A program made the translations under genes and the position numbers. From DATDAH01 sp963792205 (GTDB taxonomy: Bacteria > Actinomycetota > Acidimicrobiia > Acidimicrobiales > DATDAH01), in assembly GCA_963792205.1 (NCBI GenBank), contig CAWBVI010000002.1:186001-250000 (forward strand): a stretch of DNA of 64,000 bases. The letters run 5' to 3'. The first letter of the stretch is position 1. Each line of letters starts with the position of its first letter. Below are positions 54,701 through 62,864 of the stretch, in pieces. The notes under the pieces are model-generated. The model did not search any database. It had not been told where the DNA came from and saw only the letters and a program-made list of their open reading frames with translations.

Positions 54701-54750
54701 GGGTTGGCGGCGCCACAGGAAGGGCAGGTGTGGTCCTTCCCGTGCGCCAT
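51748..54750 (-). CDS. zinc-ribbon / nucleotide cyclase / AAA-type ATPase / TPR regulator (1000 aa)
   Basis: ATG 54750 follows GGAGG. Domains in order: two zinc ribbons (C9, C12, C23, C26 and C34, C37, C48, C51), a class III cyclase domain at about 75-260 with AFFVDLVNSSNLTTR (D84) and RVQGDGVFAYFGWP (D128), a P-loop ATPase with LGDAGAGKSRLV and VVVVEDVHWADPTT, and helical TPR-like repeats from about 600. This layout is common in actinobacterial signalling proteins, often with a LuxR domain; here none is seen. It probably integrates a signal through its TPR part; the product may be cAMP. Confidence 0.86.
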   Translation of the reverse strand: MAHGKDHTCPSCGAANPSARRFCGRCGTTLELACVGCGFVNDPADRYCGGCGQGVGDRVPATLGTGRDGLGDGDRRWVTAFFVDLVNSSNLTTRLDPEDMRDVLRTYHGAVGEVIDGLDGTVARVQGDGVFAYFGWPVAHGDDARRAVRAGLDVLGRVAALRPSTSAPFDGDLQARVGIHSGLTVVADMGTDGHPEPDDLVGLTPTLAARLQAAADPGQILLSGDTARQVEGWFDLEDQGQLALKGIDGPVQVWRALGATTARSRVEARYGSDLPPLVGRGAELDWLEHRAADSADGRAVVSVLLGDAGAGKSRLVRAFADRRDEPTVVLICRETHRATPLHPLGAVDPPVPGLVEDVAGQAAEESRSTWLARLATTLADAASVVVVEDVHWADPTTLDLVAALGRLDRPVLLLLTARTDHDLDLRPLAAPHVWTLDELGRTEVEALARQVAADRALPDDVLREIALRGAGNPLFVEELTESYLAAGDDVPAGLQGLLTARLDRLGSARQVAQAAAVIGTRFDADTLDVLLPDAPSDGLDRLIDERIVEPRPATDGRVVFEFRHALLHQTAYESVLLRERRSLHGQLADRLLERDDPTVPAEAIARHLQAARRPEAIDYWARAARRATRARHWAEAAQHLEAAIGLLDLLEDQGDAEARELELRIQHTVASGMTGQVPLTEQRDNAARLLVLARQLGAAQAQVYAGLLLAISEQSLGEFDRALRRAAEVVEVADATGDHWFQGVARVVRDAMSVWLGADAANVDALEATLADLGFGLDQAVAVAKVAGPTVNGWVGGLSLSGLVHLLRDGTDAAETRWDTCQQLAESAQEPGSLAMYLVTRAMGEAARGNVEAAADAAGRARSVAGEAEHTQWQGWSMILAGWAEAHDDPAEGLRTLEGGIDRLDADARHLRPYFGALHAEALLRLDPARARHVLDEAAVTMEMTGERLFEPELHRVRAAMATAEGRDEDAAQAWAAALASAERQGLTYLAHREVGSPRR

Positions 54751-54911
54751 TGCTACCTCCGCTGCGTTCGGCCGATCGCGCGCGGCGACACGATGCCACG
54801 CTCCGGCCCGTTCTGCCGGTCCGACCCGCCGGGCCGGGGCGAGCCGTTCCGGTCAGGCGTCAGATCGGCGACGGCATCCTGGTCGCTGGCGCGATCGGTC
54901 AGCCGAGTCGG

Positions 54912-55124
54912 TCAGGCGTCCTCGTACTTGAACGAGACGTTGAGCTTGGCCCGGTAGGCGGACACGGCCCCGTTCTCGACGACCACGTCGAGCTCGTCGA
55001 CCTCGGCGACGCGGAGGTCCCGCACCGTCCCGGAGGCCCGCTCGATGGCGGCCGCGGCGGCCTTCTCCCAGCTCTCGCTGCTGGTTCCGACCAACTGGAT
55101 CACCTTGTACACGCTCTCGGCCAT
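54912..55124 (-). CDS. dodecin (flavin storage protein)
   Basis: The 70-residue protein starts at ATG 55124 behind AAGGAG. It contains VYKVIQLVGTSSESWEKAA and RVAEVDELDVVVENGAVSAY, the dodecin pattern. Dodecins form hollow 12-mers that store FMN, FAD or coenzyme A. The tryptophan that stacks flavins in archaeal dodecin is at W19, in SSESWEKA. Confidence 0.93.
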   Translation of the reverse strand: MAESVYKVIQLVGTSSESWEKAAAAAIERASGTVRDLRVAEVDELDVVVENGAVSAYRAKLNVSFKYEDA

Positions 55125-55234
55125 GATCTGGCTCCTTCGCTGCGGCGGCGCCGTTCGGCGCCGTCCTCGAGAGCAGGCTCTCACCTTCGGTGGGCGGGCG
55201 CTCGTGGGCCCGCTCCGGGCACCACACTGGCGTC

Positions 55235-55619
55235 GTGCCCGACGCCGACCGACCTCAGCGGACGACGGGCGGCGCGGGCGGGCGCGGTGGTCGACTGGTG
55301 GTTCCGGCACCGACGGACGGGCGAGATCGTGGTCGCCCAGTTCCCCAACCTGGCGCTGTGGATCTTCCTCGCCACGGTCGTCCTGCGCTGGGTCGTCCCC
55401 GAGGACACGGGCGCCTTCACGGCGCTGCGGGCGGTCGCGCTGGTGGCGCTCGCCTGGTGGGCGATCGACGAGGTCGTCCGGGGTGTGAACCCGTGGCGAC
55501 GGCTCCTCGGCCTCGCCGGCTGCGCGATCGTGATCGTCGGCCGATCAGCTGGGCCGGCTGACGACTATCGGCTCACGCCTTGGTGCACCAGCAACTGGAG
55601 CTGGTGCACCACGACGTGA
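55235..55619 (+). CDS. small membrane protein, two probable frameshifts
   Basis: The central part, DWWFRHRRTGEIVVAQFPN, then a span LALWIFLATVVLRWVV and a second span ALRAVALVALAWWAIDEVV, is clearly coding. Its natural beginning (GTG 55235, PDADRPQR) and end (ISWAG, stop at 55561) lie in the neighbouring frame, so one extra base near 55280 and one missing base near 55540 are likely. If read as given, the protein starts at GTG 55287 and ends at 55619. It resembles small two-span actinobacterial proteins of unknown function. Confidence 0.5.
55581..55611. terminator. hairpin between convergent genes
   Basis: TGGTGCACCAG (55581-55591) and CTGGTGCACCA (55601-55611) are perfect inverted repeats with a 9-base loop; each arm also contains the palindrome TGGTGCACCA. 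It lies between the membrane protein and the M14 peptidase, which converge, so it may end transcription in both directions. Confidence 0.5.
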
Positions 55620-55627
55620 CCTCCCGC

Positions 55628-58600
55628 TCAGTCGTCGCGGAGGAGATAGTCGATCGCCTCGCCCATCACGGCGTTCCGGGTGGCGACGTCGGAGATCCCC
55701 TCGAAGCCGAAGCCCATGTACAGGGTGTCGTCGGTGGCCACCACGGCAGCCTCGGGGAAGCCGGCACCGGTGATGTGTTCGAAGTTGTTCGGGTTGGGTG
55801 CGCTGCCCTCGGCCGGACCGGAAATCGTCCAGCCGCCCAGATCGGCCTCGAAGTCGGTGCTGCCCTCGCCCGTCGACACCTCGATGTCGTCGAGGAACAC
55901 CCCGAGGCCCTGCACCGACCAGTCGCTGACGTAGGCGAGTGAGATCTCGACCTGCCCGTTTGCGTAGTCGGACAGGTCTACGGACCACTGCTGCCAGCCT
56001 CCCGACGCACCCGATGCCGCGTTCCAGGCCCCCGGCGTCTCGGGTCGATCCGGTGGCACTGCAGGTCCCGTCGGCGTTCAGCGTCTGGTAGTGGTCGAGG
56101 TGCGGGTGCAGCTCCCGCCAGCCGGCCGGACAGCTCTGGCCCGGCGACTGGCTGGTGTGCAGATTGGCGTCCGGCAACGTGGTCCAGTCCTCCTGGCCGG
56201 GCGTGCGCGCCTCGACGAAGAAGTGGTCCCACTCGGCCTCGGTGTCGTGGGACACCCAGAACGACAGGTTGGCCCCGCCGGCCGGGACCGTGATGGTCCT
56301 CGTGAGCCGCTTGTAGGAGATGTCGCCGATCTGCGAGTACACGTAGCGCTCACCACTGTGGGGGTCGAACGGACCGCCGGGGCGGTCGTAGCGACCGGCC
56401 ACCCAGCTCTCGAACTGTGGGTACTCGGCCGCGGGGAGCAGACCACTCGTCGTGATGAACGACGCGCTGTGGTCCTGGTTCTGGGCGCTGTCGGCTCCGT
56501 TGAAGCCCCAGGACAGTCCGGTCAGCGGGTCATCGACGCCGAGCACGTCGAACAGGTCGCCGGTGTCGGGGTCGGTGCCGGCGTCCTCCACGAGGATCCC
56601 CGACCCGAACCAGTACTCGAGCACGTCGCCGTTGAGGTCGCCCGACCCGTTCAGCGGACGGCACAGGGCCAGGACCGCCGGATCGGCCGAGCACTGGGCG
56701 TTGTTGAACGGGTCGTAGAGCTGGCTGCCATGACCGGTGCCGTACTGGTGCCCGGCGAACTTGCCGGTGTAGAGCACCCGTCCGCCCTCGTTGATGAAGT
56801 CGCGCACCTCGAACAGCTCGGTGATCGCCAGGCTCGACGCGTTGCCCGGCCCCCATCCGGGCTCGCGGGTGATGGCGTCGTTCCCCGTGTACCAGACCAC
56901 GGCGTCGTAGTGGCTCAGCACACCCAGCGCGTCGGGGGCCGTCCGCCCGTTGGCATCGACGTCGTACACGTCGTGCGGCACGTCGTTGGCATCGAGCGCG
57001 TCGGTGTAGAAGGACAGGAACGACGGCTGGGTCTGGTCGGCGTACACCGGTGACGCGCCCGTGTAGTCCTCGGCGGCGAGGACGAGGGTCCGGTTGTCGG
57101 TCTCGGATACGGCTTCGTACTCGAACGAGTCGCTGCGGTGGCGCCCGGCCTCGAACCACACCTCCACGGTGTCGCCCGGATCGGTGCCCGTGACCTCCCC
57201 GCTCATGACGCGGTAGTGGGTGGCGTTGCCGACGCCGTAGCGCTCGCCGCCGGTCCATTCGCTCGTGGACGCGCTCCGCGTCCGGCCGTCGTTGATCCGG
57301 TACTTGACCTTCACCGGTCCGAGGCTGCGCTGGGCGAGGACGCGCACCTCCTGCGGGTCGCCGTAGGACACGTCGAAGGTGAAGTCGAACATCGACAGCG
57401 GACCGTTCTCGGCGTCGACGTCGGCCTGGTCGAGGTAGAAGGGCTCGATCTCGGTGCCGACAGCCGACTCCGGGTCGTCCGGGTCCTGCGCCGAGCGGGC
57501 GAGGCTGAGCGAGAAGTTCAGCGTCTTGGCGAACTCGGCCTGAACCAGCGCCTCGTCGTCGGGGAACACGAACGCGGATCCGGGGGTGCCTTCGCCCAGC
57601 TCGGGCGTGAACGCGATGGTCCCGCCGTTGATGTCGGCGTAGTCGGTGGTCTCACCGTTGGTCACGTACAGCTCATCGGAGCTGATTCCCGGGTCGAAGC
57701 CCGGTATGGCGGGGTTGGCATCGGTGCCGGCGAGCGCGGTGTAGATCGGGTTGTCGGCGTCCGGCGTGCCGATCTGCCAGCCCTGCGGGTACAGGATCCA
57801 GTTCCCGAACGAGTGCCAGTTGGCCATGAACGCGGGCTCGACCCGGTCGATCAGCCCCTGCATGGCCTGGGTCTCCGGCTCCGACGCCGGGCTCGGGCCG
57901 CGATAGGTGTCGCTGGCCATCGCGGTCGACGAGCCCTCGTTGTCGTAGTTGAAGTGCTCGTCGAAGTTGCGGTTGGGGTCGACGCCGTCGTTGCGCGTGA
58001 TCTCGTTGTCGCCGTCGTTGTCGCGCAGGTTCTTCCGCCACATGCGCTCGACGTCGAAGGTGTACTGGTAGCCATCGGGGTTGGCCACGATGACGAACCA
58101 CAGCTCGGTGGTCCTGCAGGAGTCTCCTGATCTCGCGGTCGTGGGACCGCCAGCCGTCGATCACGTGATGCAGGAACCGTCGATTGACCTCGACCGAGAT
58201 CCACTCGCGGGCGTGCTGGAGCGAGGAGTAGAGCACGGCGGGGCGGCGGCCGTCGCGTTGGCCCCGTGCGCCCTGGGTGACCTTGAGCGCGATGATCTCG
58301 CGGCCCTGGTGGGTCTCGCCCAGTACCTGGAGCTTCACGAGCTGGGGGTTGTCGGCGGCGATCTCGTACAGCTCGTCGCGGATGCCCCCGGGCTCGTCCC
58401 ACGACCGCCAGACGTTGAACCCGCCGGCCGCCTGTAGCGCGGCGGCCTCGCGTGCCGTCTGACCCTGGGCGTTGCGCTTGAGCCGCAGGTCGATGTCAGT
58501 CCGGGCCTCGATCCGTTCGCTCTCGGCCTCGGTCAGCACGGCGTCCACCGCGACGTTGGCGCCGGCCTGTTCCGCTCGGATGATGTCGACGCCCTCCTCC

Positions 58601-58755
58601 GACAGCTCGGCCGCCTGAGCCGGCGTGACCGTCGCGGTGTAGATGTCGAGCGCGTCGGCCTCCTCGGGCTGGCCCTGCTGCTGGGCCTTGGCGGGTGCGA
58701 CGACGGCGATCATTGCCGCGGCCAGCGCGGCAATGAGAAGGATGGACCGCTTCAC
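55628..58755 (-). CDS. secreted zinc carboxypeptidase (M14 family), two frameshifts in this assembly
   Basis: GTG 58755 follows GGGGGAAG and opens a signal peptide (SILLIAALAAAMIAVVAPAKA). The catalytic domain has LQHAREWISVEV with zinc ligands H181 and E184, WHSFGNWILYPQG with the third histidine, and FTPELGEG with the catalytic glutamate region. The C-terminal 400 residues hold beta domains and a region like immune inhibitor A (TTLPDANLHTSQSPGQSC). Breaks near 58105 and 56045 each need one base skipped; the repaired gene is 1042 codons. It removes C-terminal amino acids from peptides outside the cell. Confidence 0.85.
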
Positions 58756-58909
58756 GGGCTTCCCCCTTGTTCAGCTCCCCAACGGGCTGAGCGGCACTCC
58801 TACCCGCAATGCAACGGTCTAGAACCTCGAACGTCGGTGACACGGGAGCTGCTCCTCGGTGACGGCTTCGGCCCCACAGCGTCCGACCGGCCCCGCTTAG
58901 CATCGCGAC
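58756..58909. promoter_or_regulatory. divergent promoter region, M14 peptidase and PPK2
   Basis: About 150 bases separate the M14 peptidase and PPK2 starts and must hold both promoters. No clear promoter or palindrome was found. Confidence 0.3.
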
Positions 58910-59659
58910 ATGAGCCGACTCGACGCACTCGATCTGAGTCCGCGCCTCAGCCACGAGGACTACGAGGCGCGTCTGGCCGCGGCGCAGACCCGCTTCCTCG
59001 AGCTCCGGCTGCAGCTCGGCGGCCAGACGACCGGCGGCGAGCTCGGCCCCGGTCTCCTGGTGGTGATGGAGGGATCCGACGCCGCGGGCAAGGGTGGCGC
59101 CATCAAGCGCATGGTCGGCCCGCTCGATCCTCGCCACTATCAGGTGCACACCTTTGCCGGGCCCGACGCGCGCGAGCTCCGCCACCACTTCATGTGGCGG
59201 TTCTGGTCGCGGGTGCCAGGACGGGGCGGGATGTGCGTCTTCGATCGCAGCTGGTACGGGCGGATCCTGGTCGAGCGGGTCGAGGGGTTCGCCTCGCCGC
59301 GGGAGTGGACCCGCGCCTTCGACGAGATCGTCCAGTTCGAGCGGTCCCTCGTCCAGGAAGGGGTCATCCTCGTCAAGTTCTGGCTGCAGATCAGCGCCGA
59401 GGAGCAGCTCGAGCGGTTCGAGAGCCGCAGGGACGACCGGCTGCGGCGGTGGAAGCTGACCGACGAGGACTGGCGCAACCGGGAGAAGCGGGCGCAGTAC
59501 GAGCTCGCGGCGGAGGACATGTTCGAGCACACCGACCACGCCCTGGCGCCGTGGAACCTGGTCTCGGGGGAGCAGAAGAAGTGGGCCCGGGTGGCCGTGC
59601 TGGAGACCGTGATCCACCGGATCGACGTCGGCCTCGCCCTCTGGAACGACAGCGCCTGA
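58910..59659 (+). CDS. ppk2: polyphosphate kinase 2 family protein (PPK2)
   Basis: The 249-residue enzyme has Walker A GSDAAGKGGAIKR (55-67), the lid/Walker B DRSWYGRILVERVEGF (112-127), and the RRRWKLTDEDWRNREKR-like region (visible as RLRRWKLTDEDWRNREK). Class I PPK2 enzymes phosphorylate nucleoside diphosphates with polyphosphate. The CHAD protein in the window is another link to polyphosphate. Confidence 0.92.
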   Translation: MSRLDALDLSPRLSHEDYEARLAAAQTRFLELRLQLGGQTTGGELGPGLLVVMEGSDAAGKGGAIKRMVGPLDPRHYQVHTFAGPDARELRHHFMWRFWSRVPGRGGMCVFDRSWYGRILVERVEGFASPREWTRAFDEIVQFERSLVQEGVILVKFWLQISAEEQLERFESRRDDRLRRWKLTDEDWRNREKRAQYELAAEDMFEHTDHALAPWNLVSGEQKKWARVAVLETVIHRIDVGLALWNDSA

Positions 59660-59699
59660 CGGCGTTCCGACGAGGGCGTAGCACTACGGTTCCGCCCCG

Positions 59700-60821
59700 A
59701 TGCCTGCTCGTCACTCTTCGTTCACCTCGTTGCGACTCGTCGTCGTGATGCTGCTCGTCCTCCTGGTCGCGGCCTGCGGGGGTGACGACGACGGCGGCGG
59801 CGCCGAGGGCGAGAGCGCCGCCCCCTCGACGACGGCCGCCCCGGAACCGGAGTGGGTGGAGCACGAGGCGCCGCCCGAGTGCGAGTGCGCCGACGGCAGC
59901 GAGTTCACCTACTGGAGCCGCACGGCCGACCCCGACAAGGTCGTCCTCTACTACCAGGGCGGCGGGGCCTGCTTCTCCGAGGAGATGTGCTCGTTCACCG
60001 ACGGGACCTACACGGTGCAGGCCGACGCCACGGGCGTGACCGACGGGACGGCCGACGGCATCTTCGACTTCGAGAACCCCGACAACCCCTTCCGGGACTG
60101 GTCCTTCGTGTTCGTGCCCTACTGCACCGGCGACGTGCACCTCGGCGACGCCGTGCACGAGTACTCGCCCGAGCTCTCGGTCAACCACGTCGGCTATCGC
60201 AACGCCAGCGCCGGCATGCAGCACGTGATCGACGAGTTCGGCGACGCCAGCGAGGTCTTCGTCACCGGCTCCAGCGCCGGCGGCGTGCCCTCCCCGCTGA
60301 TGGCCGGCCTGCTGGCCGACGAGATGCCCGACGCCGAGGTCACCGTCCTGGCCGACGCCTCCGGCGCCTACCCCTCGAACCCCACGGTCAACGCCGCCAT
60401 CGGCGGCCTCTGGGGCACGTACGAGAACGTCCCGGACTGGCCCGAGAACGAGGGCGTGAGCCCGGAGGAGTGGGGCATCCCCGGGCTCTTCACCCAGACC
60501 GGGCTGCACAACCCCGACATCCGCATGGCCCGCTACGACACCGCCTTCGACGAGGTCCAGCAGAGCTTCACCGCCCTGGCCGACCTCGACACCGACGACC
60601 TCCTCACCCTCATCCAGACCAACGAGGCCGAGATCGAGGCCGCCGGGGTGCCGATCGCCAGCTACATCGCCGCCGGCACCGACCACACCATCCTCGGCAG
60701 CCCGGCGCTGTACACGCTCGAGACCGAGGGCGTGGCCTTCATCGACTGGCTCAACGACTACGTCGCCGGCGAGGAGGTCGACGACGTGGTGTGCACCGAG
60801 TGCGGCGACCCGGCGGCCTGA
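59700..60821 (+). CDS. pectinacetylesterase-family lipoprotein
   Basis: The 373-residue protein has a lipoprotein signal (VVVMLLVLLVAAC, lipobox cysteine C26) and a low-complexity linker. The hydrolase domain has VVLYYQGGGACFSEEMC, GSSAGGVPSPLMA with the catalytic serine (GxSxGG), and GTDHTILGSPALYT with the catalytic aspartate-histidine region; this is the pattern of pectinacetylesterases and Notum. It removes acyl groups from an outside substrate that may or may not be pectin. Its TGA abuts the reverse-strand TGA of the next gene. Confidence 0.85.
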   Translation: MPARHSSFTSLRLVVVMLLVLLVAACGGDDDGGGAEGESAAPSTTAAPEPEWVEHEAPPECECADGSEFTYWSRTADPDKVVLYYQGGGACFSEEMCSFTDGTYTVQADATGVTDGTADGIFDFENPDNPFRDWSFVFVPYCTGDVHLGDAVHEYSPELSVNHVGYRNASAGMQHVIDEFGDASEVFVTGSSAGGVPSPLMAGLLADEMPDAEVTVLADASGAYPSNPTVNAAIGGLWGTYENVPDWPENEGVSPEEWGIPGLFTQTGLHNPDIRMARYDTAFDEVQQSFTALADLDTDDLLTLIQTNEAEIEAAGVPIASYIAAGTDHTILGSPALYTLETEGVAFIDWLNDYVAGEEVDDVVCTECGDPAA

Positions 60822-61499
60822 TCAGGCGGGACGGACGGTGGCGGTCCATTTGCGGTTGGGGACGACGTCGACCGTGGGCAGCGGATCGTTGCGGAACCAC
60901 GAGTAGACGAGCTGGGCCCGGCTGCTGAAGGCCCCCTCGCCGCCGATGCAGCGGTGCTGGAACCGGGCCGAGTAGCCGTTACCCATCGGGCCGCGGCCGA
61001 GCTCGGTGACGTTGGGGCTGACGCAGGTGATCTCGTCGTCCTCGTCGAAGTCGGGCTCGCCGACGGCGGCGAACTTCCCCGTCTGGCGGGACGACGCCAC
61101 CACGACGTCGTAGTCCCGGCCCAGGCCGTTGGCGGCCAGGTCGAGACGCACGATGAACCCGGTGTCGGCCGTGTTCCAGGTGTCGGGCCGCCGCACGGTC
61201 CAGAAACGGAGGTCGACGAACGCCGGCCCGTTGCGGATCTGGTAGGCGGTGACCTCTCCCCGGGAGTGGTAGGGGCTGGAGTCGTTGGCCGGATCCTGGA
61301 CGGTCAGGGGCGAGCTCACCGACCCTCGCTGGGTGGCGCGGACCCGGGCCTCGGGGCGGGCGGCGTCCTGCACGGCGTCGATCCGGGCGAGGGCACCGGG
61401 CGGCAGGGCCGGGTCTCGAGGGGCGGAGGCCACCGGCGTGGCCCCGACGAGGGCCAGCGCGGCGACGACCGCCAGGCAGGTCGAACGAGCTCGTCGCAC
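60822..61499 (-). CDS. secreted hypothetical protein (225 aa)
   Basis: GTG 61499 is preceded by AGGAAG and opens a signal peptide (STCLAVVAALALVGATPVA). The mature part (QIRNGPAFVDLRFWTVRRPD, TGFIVRLDLAANGLGRDYDV) looks like an all-beta domain with two cysteines near ITCVSPN and HRCIGGEG. I do not recognise the family. It is convergent with the esterase gene, with stops sharing TGATCA. Confidence 0.65.
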   Translation of the reverse strand: MRRARSTCLAVVAALALVGATPVASAPRDPALPPGALARIDAVQDAARPEARVRATQRGSVSSPLTVQDPANDSSPYHSRGEVTAYQIRNGPAFVDLRFWTVRRPDTWNTADTGFIVRLDLAANGLGRDYDVVVASSRQTGKFAAVGEPDFDEDDEITCVSPNVTELGRGPMGNGYSARFQHRCIGGEGAFSSRAQLVYSWFRNDPLPTVDVVPNRKWTATVRPA

Positions 61500-61581
61500 G
61501 GTGCTTCCTGTCACGGGAAAGGTTCGCGTCAGTATGGGGTCCGATCCGGTCGATCGCGCTCCCAGCCTTCCAGGGTGAAGA

Positions 61582-61595
61582 CCCCTCGAAAGGGG
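61582..61595 (-). terminator. small hairpin downstream of pcm
   Basis: CCCCT (61582-61586) and AGGGG (61591-61595) pair around CGAA, four bases after the pcm stop on the reverse strand. A five-pair stem without a T run is weak evidence for a terminator. Confidence 0.3.
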
Positions 61596-61599
61596 CGGT

Positions 61600-62286
61600 C
61601 TAGAAGCCCTGGTCACCGACCAGGGGCACGAAGGCCACCATCCCGAAGTCGTCCTCGACCAGGCCGCCGTCGGGCCACTTGGTGACCCGGCGGAGGTGCT
61701 GGACGCCGTTCCGGGTGCCGACGGGCACGACCAGCCGGCCGAGCCCCGCCAGCTGGTCGACGAGGGCGTCGGGGACCCGCGGGGCGGCGGCGGTGACCAG
61801 GATGGCGTCGTAGGGCGCGCCGTCGGGCCAGCCGAGGCTGCCGTCGCCGACGACCACCGCCACGGCCGGGGCCAGGTCGGCCAGGACCTCGGCCGCCGCC
61901 TTCGCCAGCTCGGCGTGGCGTTCGACCGTCGTGACTTTGGCGCCGACGTCGGCCAGGACGGCGGCCCCGTAGCCCGACCCCGTGCCCACCTCGAGCACCC
62001 GGTCACCGGGCGCCACGTCGGCGGCCTGGGTCATGGCGGCGACGATGTAGGGCTGGCTGATGGTCTGGCCCTCCGCGATGGGCAGGGCCCGGTCCTCGTA
62101 GGCGGCGGAGGCCAGGCGCGCCGGGAGGAACCGCTCCCGCGGGACCCCGCCCATGGCGTCGAGCACCGCCGGATCCCGGATGCCGCGGGGCCGCAGGTCG
62201 CGGTCCACCATGCGGGCCCGGGCCTTGGCGTGGTCGGGCTGGCGCCGTCGCACCCGCTCAGCCTCGCTGCTCCGGTCGCCGGACAC
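61600..62286 (-). CDS. pcm: protein-L-isoaspartate O-methyltransferase Pcm
   Basis: Pcm repairs isoaspartyl residues in aged proteins with S-adenosylmethionine. The SAM motif VLEVGTGSGYGAAVL and QTISQPYIVAAMT are intact. GTG 62286 is eight bases after GGGGAAG, giving 228 residues; the longer frame to 62343 has no support. It is divergent from the DUF4234 gene. Confidence 0.9.
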   Translation of the reverse strand: MSGDRSSEAERVRRRQPDHAKARARMVDRDLRPRGIRDPAVLDAMGGVPRERFLPARLASAAYEDRALPIAEGQTISQPYIVAAMTQAADVAPGDRVLEVGTGSGYGAAVLADVGAKVTTVERHAELAKAAAEVLADLAPAVAVVVGDGSLGWPDGAPYDAILVTAAAPRVPDALVDQLAGLGRLVVPVGTRNGVQHLRRVTKWPDGGLVEDDFGMVAFVPLVGDQGF

Positions 62287-62357
62287 CAACGCGACTTCCC
62301 CGACCCCCTCCGTCGGGGGATCTAAGGTGCCCCCGGACCGCAACCGGGAGGACCCCC

Positions 62358-62399
62358 ATGACCTGCACGACCATCACCACGCCCGAGGCTCGAACATGA
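62358..62399 (+). other. possible 13-codon leader peptide before the DUF4234 gene
   Basis: ATG 62358 follows GGGAGG with good spacing and opens MTCTTITTPEART before TGA 62397-62399, which overlaps the ATG at 62396. It may be a small coupled leader, or, since this DNA has many indels, the real start of the DUF4234 gene split by a lost base. Confidence 0.35.
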
Positions 62400-62830
62400 C
62401 CGGCCGCGTGGGGACCACCCGCAACCCCTGGGTCGTATGGCTGCTGGTCCTCGTGACCCTGGGGATCTACGGCCTCTACTGGTGGTACAAGACCAACGAG
62501 GAGCTCGCCGAGTACGACCCCAGCATCGAGGTCAACCCGCTGCTGGCGATGCTGGCCCTCTTCGTACCCATCTGCAACATCGTCACGCTGTGGCGCACGG
62601 GCACCCGCGTCGGCCAGGCCCAGCAGACGGCGACCGGCACGGCGAACGCGTCCGGGGGCATCGCGTTCCTGCTGGCCCTGCTGTTCTCGCTGAACTTCGT
62701 CTACCTCCAGTCCAACCTGAACCAGCTCTGGGCCGCGGTCCCGGCTGCCGGTGGCGCGGCGCCACCGGTCCCGCCCACCGGTGGCGGTGAGGCCCCGCCG
62801 CCCGCCGCTCCGCCGCCGCCCGCCGGCTGA
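62396..62830 (+). CDS. DUF4234 membrane protein with proline-rich tail
   Basis: Residues 8-28 (RNPWVVWLLVLVTLGIYGLYW) hold the DUF4234 span and WYK signature, and two more spans follow (LLAMLALFVPICNIVTLW, IAFLLALLFSLNFVYL). The last 30 residues are proline- and glycine-rich. Function is unknown. It starts at ATG 62396 and is coupled to the preceding mini-ORF. Confidence 0.75.
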   Translation: MTGRVGTTRNPWVVWLLVLVTLGIYGLYWWYKTNEELAEYDPSIEVNPLLAMLALFVPICNIVTLWRTGTRVGQAQQTATGTANASGGIAFLLALLFSLNFVYLQSNLNQLWAAVPAAGGAAPPVPPTGGGEAPPPAAPPPPAG

Positions 62831-62864
62831 GCCACTGTCCCACCCCCTGACTAGAACAGGGGGC

